Notes under the pieces: generated by a model
What the model was told of the DNA's origin: nothing
Databases searched by the model: none
The model's input: the letters and a program-made list of their open reading frames with translations, nothing else
In this document: in pieces, positions 20,270 to 33,561 of the stretch
Numbering within the stretch: the first letter of the stretch is position 1
How the letters are laid out: each line of letters starts with the position of its first letter
Position numbers and translations under genes: made by a program
Source: Kosakonia oryziphila
Lineage (GTDB): Bacteria > Pseudomonadota > Gammaproteobacteria > Enterobacterales > Enterobacteriaceae
Assembly (NCBI RefSeq): GCF_900094795.1
Contig: NZ_FMBC01000031.1
Location: 1 to 57,404, forward strand
Length of the DNA: 57,404 nt
Direction of reading: 5' to 3'

Positions 20270-21967
20270 ATGCGACTCCTCAATCGACTCAATCAGTACC
20301 AACGCCTGTGGCAAATCTCTGCCGGGGAAACACAATCCACCAGCGTAACAGAGCTGGCGGCACACTGTTTTTGCAGCGATCGGCATATGCGCACGCTGCT
20401 GCGCCAGATGCAGGACGCTGGCTGGTTGCGCTGGCAATCACAATCCGGACGGGGTAAACGCGGTGAGTTACAGTTGCTGATCGCGCCAGAATCGATACGC
20501 AGTGAGATGCTCGAACAGGCGCTCAATAGCGGTCAGCAGCAGAACGCCCTGGCGCTGGCGCAAATTGCGCCTGACGATCTGCGCACGTTGTTGAATCCAT
20601 TTCTCGGCGGCTTGTGGCAAAACGAAACGCCAACACTGCGCATCCCCTACTATCGCCCGCTTGATCCCCTCGTTCCGGGTTTTCTTCCCGGACGCGCGGA
20701 ACAGCATCTTGCCGGGCAGATCTTCAGCGGCCTGACCCGTTTTGTCAGTCACAGCATTCAACCACAGGGCGATTTGGCACATCACTGGGATGTGAGCGCA
20801 GACGGCCTGTGCTGGCGGTTCCATTTGCATGCCACGCTGCACTGGCATAACGGCGATACCGTCACGGCCGCGCAGTTGCAGGAGAGCCTGCAACTGCTGC
20901 TGCAATTGCCTGCGTTGCAAAAGTTATTTTCCAGCGTCGCGGATATTGAAATCACGCATCCCTGGTGTCTGACATTCAAACTGCACCGTCCTGATTTCTG
21001 GCTGCCGTACCGTCTTGCCAGCTACGGCAGCCGTCTGGCGCATCCGCAGCAGCCCAGGGTCGGTACCGGGCCGTTTCGCCTGGTAACGTACAGCCGCGAG
21101 CTGGTCCGGCTGGAAAGCCACGACCATTATCATCTTGGACACCCATTCCTGAAGGCGGTGGAGTTCTGGATCACGCCACAATTGTTTGAGCAGGATTTAG
21201 GCACCAGTTGTCGACATCCGGTACAAATTGCCATTGGCGAGCCGGATGAGCTTCATCACCTGCAACCCGTCAGCAACGGCATCAGCCTTGGGTTTTGTTA
21301 CCTTGCCCAGAGGCCTGGCGCGCGCCTCAGCCCGGCGCAGTCTCGCCGTCTGGTACAGATTATCCATCACACCTCACTGGTGCAGACGCTACCGCTTGAC
21401 GAGAATTTGATCACGCCCAGCAGTGAGCTTTTACCCGGCTGGCAAATGCCTGAATGGCCAGCCGAACAGGCTCCGCTGCCAGCAAAACTCACCCTGCTCT
21501 ACCATTTACCGGTAGAACTGCACATCATGGCGGAGCAACTCAGGCTTTATCTCGCCACACTTGGTTGCGAACTGACGGTCATTTTCCACGACAGTAAAAA
21601 CTGGGATGGCTGCACCCAACTTGCTACTGCCGACCTGATGATGGGAGACAGGCTGATTGGCGAAACGCCGGAATATACCCTTGAGCAGTGGTTACGTTGC
21701 GACCCGCTATGGCCCAACCTGCTTAGTGCACCGCAGTTCGCGCATTTGCAGGCGACGCTGGATGCCGTGCAGCGCCAGGCAAATGAGCAGGAGCGTTACC
21801 AGGCGCTGCGTGATGTATTCGATACCCTGATGGATAATGCCACGCTTACACCGCTGTTTAATTACCAGTACCGTATCAGCGCACCGCCTGGTGTGGAAGG
21901 GATCCATCTGAATACGCGCGGCTGGTTTGACTTTGCCGAAGCATGGCTTCCCGCCCCAGCGCGGTGA
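20270..21967 (+). CDS. ybaE: SgrR-like transcriptional regulator YbaE
   Basis: This 565-residue protein has an N-terminal SgrR-type winged helix (about 1-110, with [13 protein letters not shown]). A domain related to peptide/solute-binding proteins of ABC transporters follows (SBP_bac_5: [11 protein letters not shown] onward, and T-G-P-F-R-L-V near residue 265). There is no signal peptide, so the binding domain acts as an intracellular sensor. E. coli YbaE has the same length and position. Its ligand and targets are unknown. queC follows after 66 bp on the same strand. Confidence 0.92.
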   Translation: MRLLNRLNQYQRLWQISAGETQSTSVTELAAHCFCSDRHMRTLLRQMQDAGWLRWQSQSGRGKRGELQLLIAPESIRSEMLEQALNSGQQQNALALAQIAPDDLRTLLNPFLGGLWQNETPTLRIPYYRPLDPLVPGFLPGRAEQHLAGQIFSGLTRFVSHSIQPQGDLAHHWDVSADGLCWRFHLHATLHWHNGDTVTAAQLQESLQLLLQLPALQKLFSSVADIEITHPWCLTFKLHRPDFWLPYRLASYGSRLAHPQQPRVGTGPFRLVTYSRELVRLESHDHYHLGHPFLKAVEFWITPQLFEQDLGTSCRHPVQIAIGEPDELHHLQPVSNGISLGFCYLAQRPGARLSPAQSRRLVQIIHHTSLVQTLPLDENLITPSSELLPGWQMPEWPAEQAPLPAKLTLLYHLPVELHIMAEQLRLYLATLGCELTVIFHDSKNWDGCTQLATADLMMGDRLIGETPEYTLEQWLRCDPLWPNLLSAPQFAHLQATLDAVQRQANEQERYQALRDVFDTLMDNATLTPLFNYQYRISAPPGVEGIHLNTRGWFDFAEAWLPAPAR

Positions 21968-22033
21968 AGAAGCTGGTCGCTGTTAGCGGCACGCGCTACC
22001 ATAGCGCTTTATTCGCGATTGTCAGGAAGAATT

Positions 22034-22729
22034 ATGAAACGTGCCGTTGTCGTGTTCAGTGGCGGACAAGACTCCACAACTTGCCTGGTGCAGGCATTGC
22101 AGCAGTATGACGAAGTGCATTGCGTCACCTTTGATTACGGTCAGCGCCACCGCGCAGAGATCGATGTGGCCCGCGAACTGGCGTTAACGCTGGGCGCCCG
22201 AGCGCATAAAGTGCTGGACGTCACCCTGCTCAATGAACTGGCGGTCAGCAGCCTGACACGCGACAGCATTCCGGTTCCGGACTACGAGCCTGATGCCACC
22301 GGTATTCCAAATACTTTCGTGCCGGGACGTAATATTCTGTTTCTGACACTGGCGGCGGTATATGCATATCAAGTACAGGCAGAAGCCGTGATCACCGGCG
22401 TTTGTGAAACCGACTTTTCCGGTTACCCGGATTGCCGCGATGAGTTTGTTAAAGCACTTAACCATGCGGTCAATCTCGGTCTGGCGAAAGATATCCGCTT
22501 TGAAACCCCGCTGATGTGGATCGATAAAGCCGAAACCTGGGCGCTGGCAGATTACTGGGGCAAATTGGATCTGGTACGCAGCGAAACGCTGACCTGTTAT
22601 AACGGCATTAAAGGCGATGGCTGTGGTCATTGCGCAGCCTGCAACCTGCGCGCCAACGGCCTGCAACATTATCTGGCGGATAAAAGCGCCGTGATGGCAG
22701 CCATGAAACAGAAAACCGGATTGAAATAA
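22034..22729 (+). CDS. queC: 7-cyano-7-deazaguanine synthase QueC
   Basis: The 231 residues match the length of E. coli QueC. It converts 7-carboxy-7-deazaguanine to preQ0 with ATP and ammonia, on the path to queuosine in tRNA. The PP-loop motif is F-S-G-G-Q-D-S-T-T. The zinc site is [16 protein letters not shown]. The ATG at 22034 has AGGA 8 bases upstream; a non-ATG start at 22019 is not needed. The hairpin downstream is REP-like. Confidence 0.96.
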   Translation: MKRAVVVFSGGQDSTTCLVQALQQYDEVHCVTFDYGQRHRAEIDVARELALTLGARAHKVLDVTLLNELAVSSLTRDSIPVPDYEPDATGIPNTFVPGRNILFLTLAAVYAYQVQAEAVITGVCETDFSGYPDCRDEFVKALNHAVNLGLAKDIRFETPLMWIDKAETWALADYWGKLDLVRSETLTCYNGIKGDGCGHCAACNLRANGLQHYLADKSAVMAAMKQKTGLK

Positions 22730-22751
22730 AAGACACGAACCTGGGATTGTA

Positions 22752-22777
22752 CCGGATGGGCACTAACGCTCATCCGG
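22752..22777. repeat. REP-like palindrome between queC and fadM
   Basis: CCGGATGGGCACTAACGCTC followed by ATCCGG forms an imperfect stem typical of repetitive extragenic palindromes. It lies between convergent genes and is likely an mRNA 3'-end stabiliser or terminator. Confidence 0.6.
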
Positions 22778-22837
22778 CCTGCAATCTTGTAGTGTGCGGT
22801 TTTGCTTTTTCCGGTTTTCGCCAGTCCGTTTTTAAGA

Positions 22838-23245
22838 TTAATCGCCTGCGCGGATCATCTTCTCCAGTTTTTCCCGCAGTTCCCCTTCTAATGCCAGCGC
22901 CTTCTGTTTTTTCAGATCGATGCAGACAAATGTCACCAGCGCATCAGCAACCACCTCTCCTTCCGGTTCCAGTGTGACGACCTGGCTTAAGACGCCGCTT
23001 TTACCGTTGATCTGCTGTACATGGCTGGTGACAGTAAGCAAATCACCGAGCATCGCCGGACGGCGATAATTGATATTGATATTCACCACCACGAAAGCAA
23101 TGTTATTGGCTGTCATCCATTTAAAGTTGTCATTATTTTCAAGCCCGTCCCAGCGAGCCTCTTCGAGAAACTCCAGATAGCGAGCATTATTCACGTGCTG
23201 GTAAACATCGAGATGAAAACCACGAACTTTGATTTGTGTCTGCAT
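22838..23245 (-). CDS. fadM: Long-chain acyl-CoA thioesterase FadM
   Basis: This 135-residue single hot-dog thioesterase (4-hydroxybenzoyl-CoA thioesterase type) has the motif D-V-Y-Q-H-V-N-N-A-R-Y-L-E-F, whose Asp and Asn are catalytic in the family. E. coli FadM (YbaW) acts on 3,5-tetradecadienoyl-CoA during oleate degradation and is repressed by FadR. It is cytoplasmic. The C-terminal E-K-M-I-R-A-G-D is slightly longer than the E. coli protein. Confidence 0.93.
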   Translation of the reverse strand: MQTQIKVRGFHLDVYQHVNNARYLEFLEEARWDGLENNDNFKWMTANNIAFVVVNININYRRPAMLGDLLTVTSHVQQINGKSGVLSQVVTLEPEGEVVADALVTFVCIDLKKQKALALEGELREKLEKMIRAGD

Positions 23246-23343
23246 AGCGCTTTAACCTTTACCGTTTATTGTTATAGAGACAGAGAGATCATAACTGGTA
23301 TGACCTCTCTATTCTGGCAAAGATTAGCGACTCCGCAAGCGCC

Positions 23344-23877
<534 letters not shown>

Positions 23878-23880
23878 CTA

Positions 23881-25752
23881 TTACTGCTGTTCAGCGATCG
23901 TGCCGAGTTTGATTTTGGCTTCTTTGCGCAGGCTGCTCATCAGCGCTTCAAAAGCGATCTGCGCATTGTTCTGCGTGATGCCTTTAATCATCGCTTCTTT
24001 CTGTGCAGAAGGCATGGTACCGGCTTTTACTTCGTCCAGCGCCAGAATCACAACGTTACCCTGCTGATCGGTCGTCGAGCCGAAAGAGGGTTTGTCTTTT
24101 TCCGGCAACGGCAGGTTAAACGCAGACTGGCTTACCGGATCCTGACCTGTACGCGCCAACGTTTTCGCCTCGCCAAAGCTCAGACCAGCGGCTTTCAGTG
24201 CATCGTTACCTTTGCCCGCTTTCAGCTCAGCTACCAGTTTTTCTGCATCCAGCTTCGCCTGCTGCTCAGCTTTGTTGTGCTTCACAATGTCGGTAACTTG
24301 CGCTTTCACTTCAGCCAACGATTTGATGGCTTCCGCTTTGTGATCGGTGATACGCAGTACAAACGCACGATCGCCATCAACGGTGATGATATCGGAGTTG
24401 CTACCTGGCGCGCCGTTCTGCCCCACCAGACCGCCATTGAAAATCGCGTCAATCACCGGTTTGAAGTTCAGCTCTTCCGGCAGAGTATCGCGACCGAACC
24501 AGCCCGTTTGCACCGCTTTCGCCCCTGCGGCCTGTTCTGCACCAGCCAGAGATTCATTATCGTTGCTCGCCGCCTCGCTCACTTTCTGTTGCAGTGCATA
24601 CCAGGCGTCCAGAGCTTTTTCCTGTTTCACTTTTGCAGCCAGTTCATCGCGCACTTCGCTGAGCGGTTTCACCTTCGCAGGCTGGATATCATCAAGACGC
24701 GCAACCAGGAAACCCACAGAAGATTTGATAACGCCGGAAAGCTGGCCTTTCTCTTTCAGGCCGGCATTTTTCAGTTCATCCGGCGTGGTGCTCTCTTCCA
24801 GCCAACCCATATCGCCGCCGTTGCGGGCAGAGATAATATCGGTGGATTTCGCTTTCGCGACGGTAGCGAAATCAGCGCCTTTATTCAGCTCATCCAGCAC
24901 GGCTTTAGCGTCGTCTTCCGTTTTCGTCTGGATGACGCTGTAACGGTTACGCTGCGGCTGGGTGAACTGATCCTGATGCTGATCGTAGTAAGCCTGAATC
25001 TCAGCATCGCTGACATTTTCCTGCATCGCAGTAGCATCAAGTTTGATGTAGCTTACACGGAACTGCTCCGGTGCGATGAAACGGCTCTTGTTTTGATCGT
25101 AGTAGCTGGTCACTTCGTCATCGCTGGCGGTCTGTTTCGCTGCCAGCGCGTTCACATTAATCACTGCCTGGCGGACAACGCGCTGCTGGGCAACCAGTGC
25201 CGCCAGTTCGTCAGCCTCGCCTTTAAGCATAAAATCAGTACCGGCAACAGCGTTTATAAGTTGCTGGGTGGTTAACTGGTTACGCAGCGCCTGCGCGTAC
25301 TGATCGGCGCTCATGCCCATCTGATTGATGATGGCATTAAAGCGGTTGTTGTCGAATTTGCCGTTAGCCTGGAAAGCCTGAGTGGAAAAAATAGCTTTCT
25401 TTACCTGCTCGTCGCTAATGCCAAGATGCAGCTTTTTGGCATATTGGTCCAGCAGCGCTTCATCAATCATGCGATTGAGCACTTGCTGGCGCAGGGATTT
25501 CATATAGCTTTCGTTGGCAGCCAGTTCAGAGAACTGATCGCCCAACTGCTGCGACATACGATTGCGCTCACTGGTCACCGCATTTTCAAACTGCGAACGG
25601 CTAATGTCCTGACCGTTAACTTCTGCGGCATAATTATTGTTACCGCCAATCAGGTAGTTACCCACGCCAGTCAAAATGAATGACACGATAATCAAACCCA
25701 GAATGATCTTGAGCACGACGTGATTCGCCGCCGCGCGTAAATTGTCCATCAT
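23881..25752 (-). CDS. ppiD: Periplasmic folding chaperone / peptidyl-prolyl isomerase-like PpiD
   Basis: The 623 residues match the length of E. coli PpiD. It has an N-terminal uncleaved membrane anchor (V-V-L-K-I-I-L-G-L-I-I-V-S-F-I-L), SurA-like N-terminal helices, a central parvulin domain (about 265-355, with Q-P-Q-R-N-R-Y-S-V-I), and a long C-terminal region. It associates with SecYEG/YfgM and assists newly translocated proteins. The parvulin domain of PpiD is catalytically weak or inactive in E. coli. It is downstream of hupB with its own 208-bp upstream region. Confidence 0.95.
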   Translation of the reverse strand: MMDNLRAAANHVVLKIILGLIIVSFILTGVGNYLIGGNNNYAAEVNGQDISRSQFENAVTSERNRMSQQLGDQFSELAANESYMKSLRQQVLNRMIDEALLDQYAKKLHLGISDEQVKKAIFSTQAFQANGKFDNNRFNAIINQMGMSADQYAQALRNQLTTQQLINAVAGTDFMLKGEADELAALVAQQRVVRQAVINVNALAAKQTASDDEVTSYYDQNKSRFIAPEQFRVSYIKLDATAMQENVSDAEIQAYYDQHQDQFTQPQRNRYSVIQTKTEDDAKAVLDELNKGADFATVAKAKSTDIISARNGGDMGWLEESTTPDELKNAGLKEKGQLSGVIKSSVGFLVARLDDIQPAKVKPLSEVRDELAAKVKQEKALDAWYALQQKVSEAASNDNESLAGAEQAAGAKAVQTGWFGRDTLPEELNFKPVIDAIFNGGLVGQNGAPGSNSDIITVDGDRAFVLRITDHKAEAIKSLAEVKAQVTDIVKHNKAEQQAKLDAEKLVAELKAGKGNDALKAAGLSFGEAKTLARTGQDPVSQSAFNLPLPEKDKPSFGSTTDQQGNVVILALDEVKAGTMPSAQKEAMIKGITQNNAQIAFEALMSSLRKEAKIKLGTIAEQQ

Positions 25753-25902
25753 GGTGTAACAACACTCCGCTGTAGGTGACTTTAGATCTCAGGCAGCAAG
25801 AGTTGCCCGCTGCGTGTAAGTGCGTATTTTGACAAGAAACCGGCGCAATTGTTAGCCCACAACGTGCAGAAACTCGTACAAAGTAAGAATTCGCAAATAA
25901 AA

Positions 25903-25926
25903 AAGGCACATCTCACGATGCACCTT
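25903..25926 (-). terminator. hupB terminator
   Basis: AAGGCACATC-TCAC-GATGCACCTT forms an imperfect stem, followed on the minus strand by TTTTTATTT. It is 34 bp after the hupB stop. Confidence 0.7.
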
Positions 25927-25960
25927 GTGTTTTCTTACTCTCCCCACACGGGGAAAATAA

Positions 25961-26233
25961 TCAGTTTACTGCGTCTTTCAGCGCTTTACCTGCGCGGAAC
26001 CCAGGTACTTTAGCTGCAGCGATAGTGATTTCTTTGCCGGTCTGCGGGTTACGGCCAGTACGTGCAGCACGTTCTTTAACCGCGAAGGTACCGAAACCTA
26101 CCAGTGCTACGTCGTCCCCGGATTTCAAAGATTCAGTAACAGAAGCAATTAAAGCATCTAACGCACGTCCTGCAGCAGCTTTGGAAATATCAGCACCTGC
26201 GGCAATCTTGTCAATCAGCTGAGATTTGTTCAC
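25961..26233 (-). CDS. hupB: DNA-binding protein HU-beta
   Basis: The 90 residues are a standard HU subunit: [14 protein letters not shown], the arm region with [21 protein letters not shown], and the terminal K-D-A-V-N. It binds and bends DNA non-specifically as an HU-alpha/HU-beta heterodimer in the nucleoid. It lies downstream of lon, separated by a terminator and its own promoter region. Confidence 0.97.
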   Translation of the reverse strand: MNKSQLIDKIAAGADISKAAAGRALDALIASVTESLKSGDDVALVGFGTFAVKERAARTGRNPQTGKEITIAAAKVPGFRAGKALKDAVN

Positions 26234-26379
26234 TCTTCTCTTCCTCTCTTTATAATTTATATCGCACCTGAATCCTTCACAGCGCGACCGCGCAGCAGTT
26301 ATATCAGGCCTGTCATGCCCTTACAACAGCAGTTGATGATGGCATACCCAACCAGCAATCTAAATTAGCTATACAAAAA

Positions 26380-26413
26380 AAGGCTGGCAAGTAAGAAATC
26401 ACTCACCAGCCTT
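26380..26413 (-). terminator. lon terminator
   Basis: AAGGCTGG and CCAGCCTT (8-bp stem, 18-nt partly paired loop), followed on the minus strand by TTTTTT, 30 bp after the lon stop. Confidence 0.8.
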
Positions 26414-26443
26414 GTTTTTATCAACGCACTTTGCGCGAGGTCA

Positions 26444-28798
26444 CTATTTTGCCATCACGACTTGCATACCAAAGGGTTCGTTCTGCAATGCAAGGCTGAG
26501 AACTTCTTCGATACGCTTAACCGGATGGATATCTAAATCGGCCACAACATTGTCTGGGATCTCTTCCAGGTCACGTTTGTTTTCGTAAGGAATCAGAACA
26601 GTCTTAATGCCCCCGCGGTGTGCCGCCAACAGTTTTTCCTTCAGACCTCCAATCGGCAGCACCTGGCCACGCAGGGTAATTTCACCCGTCATTGCCACGT
26701 CTGCGCGAACCGGGTTACCGGTCAGGCAGGAAACCAGCGCGGTACACATTGCAATCCCCGCGCTCGGGCCGTCTTTCGGTGTTGCGCCTTCCGGTACGTG
26801 AACGTGGATATCGCGTTTTTCGTAGAAATCGCCGTTAATGCCGAGTTTCTCCGCGCGAGCGCGAACAACGGTCAACGCCGCCTGGATAGATTCCTGCATC
26901 ACTTCGCCGAGCGAACCGGTATATGTCAGCTTACCTTTGCCCGGAACGCTGGCGGTTTCAATGGTCAGCAGATCGCCACCCACTTCCGTCCACGCAAGGC
27001 CTGTCACCTGACCGACACGGTTTTCATCATCTGCACGACCATAATCAAAGCGCTGAACCCCCAGGTAGTCATGCAGGTTATCGCCGTTGATCTCAATGTG
27101 TTTCAGCGACGGATCCAGCAACAACTGTTTCACCGCCTTGCGGCACAGTTTGGAAATTTCGCGCTCCAGACCACGCACGCCAGCTTCACGGGTGTAGTAA
27201 CGGATGATGCCGACGATTGCGCTGTCATCAACGGTCAATTCGCTCTCTTTCAGCGCGTTACGCTCAATCTGTTTAGTTAACAGGTGACGTTTTGCAATGT
27301 TCAGTTTTTCGTCTTCGGTGTAACCGGAAAGACGGATCACTTCCATACGATCCAGCAACGGTGCCGGAATGTTCATGGAGTTAGAGGTCGCAACAAACAT
27401 TACATCGCTGAGATCGTAATCCACTTCCAGATAGTGATCGCTGAAAGCTACGTTCTGTTCCGGATCCAGCACCTCCAGCAGCGCCGAAGCCGGATCGCCG
27501 CGCATATCGGAGGACATTTTGTCGATCTCATCGAGCAGGAACAGTGGGTTTTTGACCCCCACTTTCGCCATCTTCTGGATCAGTTTGCCCGGCATAGAAC
27601 CGATGTAGGTACGGCGGTGACCGCGAATTTCCGCTTCGTCACGCACACCACCCAGCGCCATGCGGATATATTTACGCCCGGTGGCTTTAGCAATGGATTG
27701 ACCCAGAGAGGTTTTACCCACCCCTGGAGGCCCAACCAGGCACAGAATCGGCCCTTTAAGCTTGTTCATACGGCTCTGCACCGCAAGATACTCAAGGATA
27801 CGGTCTTTCACACGTTCAAGGCCGTAATGGTCGGTATCAAGGATCTCCTGCGCCTGGCGAAGGTCTTTTTTGACCTTGCTGCGCGCGTTCCACGGAACCT
27901 GAACCATCCATTCGATATAGCCGCGCACGACGGTCGCTTCTGCAGACATTGGCGACATCATTTTCAGCTTCTGCAGCTCGGATTCGGCTTTCTCTTTCGC
28001 CTCTTTCGGCATTTTTGCCGCATCGATTTTGCGTTTCAGCGCTTCGTTTTCATCTGGTGCATCATCCATTTCACCCAGCTCTTTCTGAATGGCTTTCATT
28101 TGCTCATTCAAGTAGTACTCACGCTGGGATTTTTCCATCTGCTTTTTAACGCGGTTGCGAATGCGTTTCTCAACCTGAAGCAGATCGATTTCGGATTCCA
28201 TCATCGCCATCAGATATTCCAGACGTTCATTAACGTCGGACATTTCCAGAACAGACTGTTTATCCGCCAGTTTCAGCGGCATATGGGCAGCGATGGTATC
28301 AGCCAGACGTGCGGGATCGTCAATGCTGTTCAGCGAAGTCAGCACTTCTGGCGGGATTTTTTTATTCAGTTTGATATAGCCTTCAAACTGGCTGATTGCC
28401 GTACGTACCAGCACTTCCTGCTCACGCTCGTCGATAACCGGCGAGTCAAGATATTCCGCTTTGGCAGAGAAGTGCTCGCCATCATCGGCAAGCGTGGTAA
28501 TGCGCGCGCGCTGTAGCCCCTCGACCAGCACTTTTACAGTGCCATCAGGCAGCTTCAACATCTGCAGAATAGACGCCACGGTCCCGACGGTGAAAAGATC
28601 GTTTACACCCGGCTCATCCGTTGATGCTTCTTTCTGCGCAACCAGCATGATTTTTTTATCATGGTCCATGGCCGCTTCCAGACAACGGATCGATTTTTCC
28701 CGTCCAACAAATAAGGGAATGACCATGTGCGGATAAACCACCACATCGCGCAACGGCAATACGGGGATTTCAATGCGTTCAGAACGCTCAGGATTCAT
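26444..28798 (-). CDS. lon: ATP-dependent protease Lon
   Basis: The 784 residues equal E. coli Lon. It is a hexameric cytoplasmic AAA+ protease that degrades misfolded proteins and regulators such as SulA and RcsA. The N-terminal LON domain starts [13 protein letters not shown]. Walker A is G-P-P-G-V-G-K-T-S near residue 356 and Walker B is L-F-L-L-D-E-I-D. The serine-lysine dyad region is [11 protein letters not shown] and G-G-L-K-E-K-L-L. The start at 28798 has AGAGAGCTCT upstream; the longer frame overlaps the heat-shock promoter. The promoter upstream is sigma-32 type. Confidence 0.98.
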   Translation of the reverse strand: MNPERSERIEIPVLPLRDVVVYPHMVIPLFVGREKSIRCLEAAMDHDKKIMLVAQKEASTDEPGVNDLFTVGTVASILQMLKLPDGTVKVLVEGLQRARITTLADDGEHFSAKAEYLDSPVIDEREQEVLVRTAISQFEGYIKLNKKIPPEVLTSLNSIDDPARLADTIAAHMPLKLADKQSVLEMSDVNERLEYLMAMMESEIDLLQVEKRIRNRVKKQMEKSQREYYLNEQMKAIQKELGEMDDAPDENEALKRKIDAAKMPKEAKEKAESELQKLKMMSPMSAEATVVRGYIEWMVQVPWNARSKVKKDLRQAQEILDTDHYGLERVKDRILEYLAVQSRMNKLKGPILCLVGPPGVGKTSLGQSIAKATGRKYIRMALGGVRDEAEIRGHRRTYIGSMPGKLIQKMAKVGVKNPLFLLDEIDKMSSDMRGDPASALLEVLDPEQNVAFSDHYLEVDYDLSDVMFVATSNSMNIPAPLLDRMEVIRLSGYTEDEKLNIAKRHLLTKQIERNALKESELTVDDSAIVGIIRYYTREAGVRGLEREISKLCRKAVKQLLLDPSLKHIEINGDNLHDYLGVQRFDYGRADDENRVGQVTGLAWTEVGGDLLTIETASVPGKGKLTYTGSLGEVMQESIQAALTVVRARAEKLGINGDFYEKRDIHVHVPEGATPKDGPSAGIAMCTALVSCLTGNPVRADVAMTGEITLRGQVLPIGGLKEKLLAAHRGGIKTVLIPYENKRDLEEIPDNVVADLDIHPVKRIEEVLSLALQNEPFGMQVVMAK

Positions 28799-28878
28799 AG
28801 AGCTCTCTCTTAGTTTAAAGTCCGCCAGGTAATCAGGTGACGTGACTGTGCAACACGCACCATTAACATGTAAAGCAG

Positions 28879-28911
28879 TATATGGGGATGTTTCCCACAC
28901 ATTCAACGGCG
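28879..28911 (-). promoter_or_regulatory. Heat-shock (sigma-32) promoter of lon
   Basis: The minus strand reads CGCCGTTGAATGTGTGGGAA and then ACATCCCCATATACTG. The -35 GTTGAA and -10 CCCCATATA follow the sigma-32 pattern and correspond to the E. coli lon promoter, about 80 bp upstream of the start. Confidence 0.82.
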
Positions 28912-28927
28912 GGAATAGGGAAAAATA

Positions 28928-28950
28928 AAAGGGAGATAAAATCTCCCTTT
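28928..28950 (-). terminator. clpX terminator
   Basis: AAAGGGAGAT-AAA-ATCTCCCTTT is a perfect 10-bp stem, 30 bp after the clpX stop. On the minus strand it is followed by TATTTTT. Confidence 0.8.
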
Positions 28951-28980
28951 TTTGGTTAACTGATTGTAAGAGTTGGTGAA

Positions 28981-30255
28981 TTATTCACCAGATGCCTGCT
29001 GAGCTTCCGGCTTGCCGTAAATCAGCAGCGGTTTGCTTTGGCCTGCGATAACCGACTCGTCGATGACCACTTTCTCAACGTCTTCCAGCGACGGCAGATC
29101 GTACATGGTATCAAGCAGAGCAGCTTCTACAATTGAACGCAGACCACGCGCGCCGGTTTTGCGCACCATGGCCTTCCTGGCGATCGCATCCAGCGCTTCG
29201 TCGCGGAATTCAAGATCCACGCCTTCAAGATTAAACAGCGCCTGATACTGCTTGGTCAGCGCATTTTTCGGCTCTTTCAGGATTTGAATAAGCGCTTCTT
29301 CGCTCAGCTCGCTCAGCGTTGCCACCACTGGCAGACGACCGATGAATTCAGGAATCAGACCAAATTTGATCAAATCTTCCGGTTCAACCTGCGCCAGCAG
29401 TTCGCCTTCGTTAGCTTTTTCAGATTTGCCTTTCACCGTCGCGCCGAAGCCAATACCCGACCCGGTTTCAACGCGGTGAGAAATCACTTTGTCGAGACCC
29501 GCAAATGCACCGCCGCAAATGAACAGGATTTTCGAGGTATCCACCTGCAAAAATTCCTGCTGCGGATGCTTACGGCCACCCTGCGGCGGAACCGCAGCCA
29601 CGGTACCTTCGATCAATTTCAGCAACGCCTGCTGCACGCCTTCACCGGAAACATCACGCGTAATTGACGGGTTATCGGATTTACGGGAGATCTTGTCGAT
29701 CTCATCGATGTAAACAATCCCGCGCTGCGCTTTCTGCACATCGTAATCGCATTTTTGCAGCAGTTTCTGAATGATGTTTTCGACGTCTTCCCCCACGTAA
29801 CCGGCTTCGGTCAGCGTAGTGGCATCCGCCATAGTGAATGGCACATCCAGCAAACGCGCCAACGTTTCAGCCAGCAGCGTCTTACCGGAACCGGTCGGCC
29901 CAATCAGCAGAATGTTACTTTTGCCCAGTTCAATGCCGTTGCTGGTATCGCCATTGCGCAGGCGTTTGTAGTGGTTATAGACCGCCACTGCCAGCACTTT
30001 TTTCGCCTGTTCCTGGCCAATAACATAATCATCAAGATGGTGGCGGATTTCATGCGGGGTCGGCAGCGCGCTGCGCTCACGATGCGGCGCAACTTCTTTA
30101 ATCTCTTCGCGAATAATGTCGTTACACAGGTCCACACATTCGTCGCAGATATACACGGACGGCCCGGCGATCAGCTTACGCACTTCATGCTGGCTTTTGC
30201 CGCAAAAAGAGCAATACAACAGTTTGCCCGAACCATCTTTGCGTTTATCTGTCAT
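28981..30255 (-). CDS. clpX: ATP-dependent Clp protease ATP-binding subunit ClpX
   Basis: The 424 residues equal E. coli ClpX, the hexameric unfoldase that feeds substrates (for example ssrA-tagged proteins) to ClpP. The N-terminal zinc-binding domain is C-S-F-C-G-K...C-D-E-C. Walker A is G-P-T-G-S-G-K-T, Walker B is [10 protein letters not shown], the R-K-H pore-loop region lies after R-D-V-S-G-E-G-V-Q, and the IGF loop that docks ClpP is G-I-G-F-G-A. It is 130 bp downstream of clpP, in the usual clpP-clpX operon. Confidence 0.98.
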   Translation of the reverse strand: MTDKRKDGSGKLLYCSFCGKSQHEVRKLIAGPSVYICDECVDLCNDIIREEIKEVAPHRERSALPTPHEIRHHLDDYVIGQEQAKKVLAVAVYNHYKRLRNGDTSNGIELGKSNILLIGPTGSGKTLLAETLARLLDVPFTMADATTLTEAGYVGEDVENIIQKLLQKCDYDVQKAQRGIVYIDEIDKISRKSDNPSITRDVSGEGVQQALLKLIEGTVAAVPPQGGRKHPQQEFLQVDTSKILFICGGAFAGLDKVISHRVETGSGIGFGATVKGKSEKANEGELLAQVEPEDLIKFGLIPEFIGRLPVVATLSELSEEALIQILKEPKNALTKQYQALFNLEGVDLEFRDEALDAIARKAMVRKTGARGLRSIVEAALLDTMYDLPSLEDVEKVVIDESVIAGQSKPLLIYGKPEAQQASGE

Positions 30256-30385
30256 GAGTCAAAACCTCTTAATCTGTTCTTTGTGCCGCACATGACGACG
30301 CAAATGCCATTCCAGGCGCAAAACGTTACTCAAGCATGATGCCGCTTGTGCATCATATAGTATAGCGGCACATGCAATCTGAGCA

Positions 30386-31009
30386 TTAGTTACGATGGGT
30401 TAAAATTGAGTCAACCAGGCCGTAATCCACGGCTTCTTGTGCAGCAAGGAAGCGGTCACGCTCGGTATCACGTTCAATTTGCTCTAAAGATTGACCCGTG
30501 TGATACGCCATAAGTTCATTCATACGGCCTTTCACTTTCAGGATTTCACGGGCGTGAATTTCGATATCCGTCGCCTGCCCCTGATAGCCACCCAGCGGCT
30601 GGTGAATCATCACACGTGAATTTGGCAGGCAGAAACGCTTGCCTTTTGCGCCCGCCGTCAGCAGGAATGCGCCCATCGAGGCGGCCTGGCCCATACAAAT
30701 GGTGCTGACGTCCGGCTTAATAAATTGCATGGTGTCGTAAATCGACATCCCGGCAGTAATCACGCCGCCCGGAGAGTTAATATACAGGTAAATGTCTTTT
30801 TCCGGATTTTCCGCTTCCAGAAAGAGCATTTGAGCCACAATCAGGTTTGCCATATGGTCTTCGACCTGGCCGGTGAGAAAAATCACGCGTTCCTTGAGAA
30901 GACGGGAGTAGATATCGAAAGAGCGCTCACCGCGTGAGGTCTGTTCAATAACCATTGGCACCAGAGCCATATGGGGTGCAAAGTTATCTCGTTCGCCACT
31001 GTATGACAT
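30386..31009 (-). CDS. clpP: ATP-dependent Clp protease proteolytic subunit ClpP
   Basis: The 207 residues equal the E. coli precursor. The serine protease forms a double heptamer with ClpX or ClpA. The catalytic serine is in [10 protein letters not shown], the histidine in V-M-I-H-Q-P-L-G-G, and the aspartate in the segment near E-R-D-R-F-L. The first 14 residues ([14 protein letters not shown]) are the autoprocessed propeptide. Upstream lies a sigma-32-like promoter. Confidence 0.98.
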   Translation of the reverse strand: MSYSGERDNFAPHMALVPMVIEQTSRGERSFDIYSRLLKERVIFLTGQVEDHMANLIVAQMLFLEAENPEKDIYLYINSPGGVITAGMSIYDTMQFIKPDVSTICMGQAASMGAFLLTAGAKGKRFCLPNSRVMIHQPLGGYQGQATDIEIHAREILKVKGRMNELMAYHTGQSLEQIERDTERDRFLAAQEAVDYGLVDSILTHRN

Positions 31010-31133
31010 TTCCGTCTCCTGGATAAAAAAATAAACTAACCTGCTGTACTGATTGTACTTGAGTGAGCGGGATCTGACTATGACCCCTCACGGACGGATT
31101 ATCAGCCAGAGCCTGTACTGCCAATACCACCTT

Positions 31134-31162
31134 TAGTGGGGATGACCAAGCCTGTTTTCAAG
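31134..31162 (-). promoter_or_regulatory. Probable sigma-32 promoter of clpP-clpX
   Basis: The minus strand reads CTTGAAAACAGGCTTGGTCA and then TCCCCACTA. -35 CTTGAAA and -10 CCCCACTA are separated by 14 bp, close to the sigma-32 consensus, about 125 bp upstream of the ATG. Heat induction of clpP is known in E. coli. Confidence 0.65.
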
Positions 31163-31239
31163 CATAACAATCTTTTGCTGTTACGCTAACACTGAAACGC
31201 TCTTTTAGCACACATCTGTCAATGTCAATATGATAAAAA

Positions 31240-31268
31240 AAGCCCGCCACCAGCAGGTGACGGGCCTT
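31240..31268 (-). terminator. tig terminator
   Basis: A 12-bp GC-rich stem with one mismatch (AAGCCCGCCACC / GGTGACGGGCCTT) and AGCA loop, followed on the minus strand by TTTTTTT, 26 bp after the tig stop. Confidence 0.85.
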
Positions 31269-31293
31269 TACATTTTGCTAACGCTGAAGCCGA

Positions 31294-32943
<1,650 letters not shown>

Positions 32944-33261
32944 CTAAGCGATGCTTCCGGTGCCCCGACATGCAGGCGAGGTCAGGAGGGTGTCCTGCAA
33001 ACCTTCCCACTCTTTGAGCGTGTAAGTATGCAGCGCAAGTGCATGAATTGTCGTTGCCAGTTCATCAGTCAACGTACCGTAAATCATGCGATGGCGATTA
33101 AGAAAACGTTCTCCAATAAAGCGGTCGCTTACCAGCACCACTTTGAAATGGCTTTCGGAACCCGCCGGAACGTTGTGACGGTAACTTTCATCTACGACTT
33201 CAAGTAATACAGGCTCGAATGCCGCTTTCAATTTTGCTTCTATCTGTTCACGCATCATCAT
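32944..33261 (-). CDS. bolA: BolA transcription/morphology regulator
   Basis: The 105 residues match E. coli BolA. It has a class II KH-like fold with the conserved [18 protein letters not shown] and [10 protein letters not shown]; the histidines can coordinate an Fe-S cluster with monothiol glutaredoxin. It promotes round morphology and biofilm formation in stationary phase. Three consecutive ATG codons (M-M-M-R-E-Q) make the exact start uncertain by one or two codons; GGAGG precedes them. A CGGCTAA gearbox-like element is upstream. Confidence 0.95.
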   Translation of the reverse strand: MMMREQIEAKLKAAFEPVLLEVVDESYRHNVPAGSESHFKVVLVSDRFIGERFLNRHRMIYGTLTDELATTIHALALHTYTLKEWEGLQDTLLTSPACRGTGSIA

Positions 33262-33561
33262 GATGTTACGCCTCCGACAACGCTGAGATGCCAGCCATCT
33301 CTTTAAATGTTAGCCGCTTTTACCGTTTTAATAACAATAAAACAACAAAAATTAGCGTTCGTCTGATTTGCCCGCTCAACGCGATGAACTCTTCTAAAAG
33401 GCGGCTGATTTTTGCCATCCCGCTTCAACAACATGTTTTTTGATGCTGAAAAAAGACAAGGCGATGAATTTACATACGTTGAGGACTTCCCCTTAACAGC
33501 GGCGATGTTATGATGGCGAGAATTTTTCCCCAAACGCTTACGATCCCTTGAGAGCCTGAAC
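33262..33561. promoter_or_regulatory. Divergent bolA-yajG control region
   Basis: This 300-bp spacer lies between divergent bolA and yajG. On the minus strand, AAAACGGTAAAAGCGGCTAA (around 33308-33330) resembles the E. coli bolA1 gearbox promoter segment, with a CGGCTAA-type -10. A TATGAT -10-like box lies upstream of yajG. The TTGAGAGCCTGAAC before yajG contains its SD. Nothing else is evident. Confidence 0.45.

Noticed and set aside
27284..28516. 410-codon open frame opposite lon
   Set aside because: Shadow of lon; no family match and no SD.
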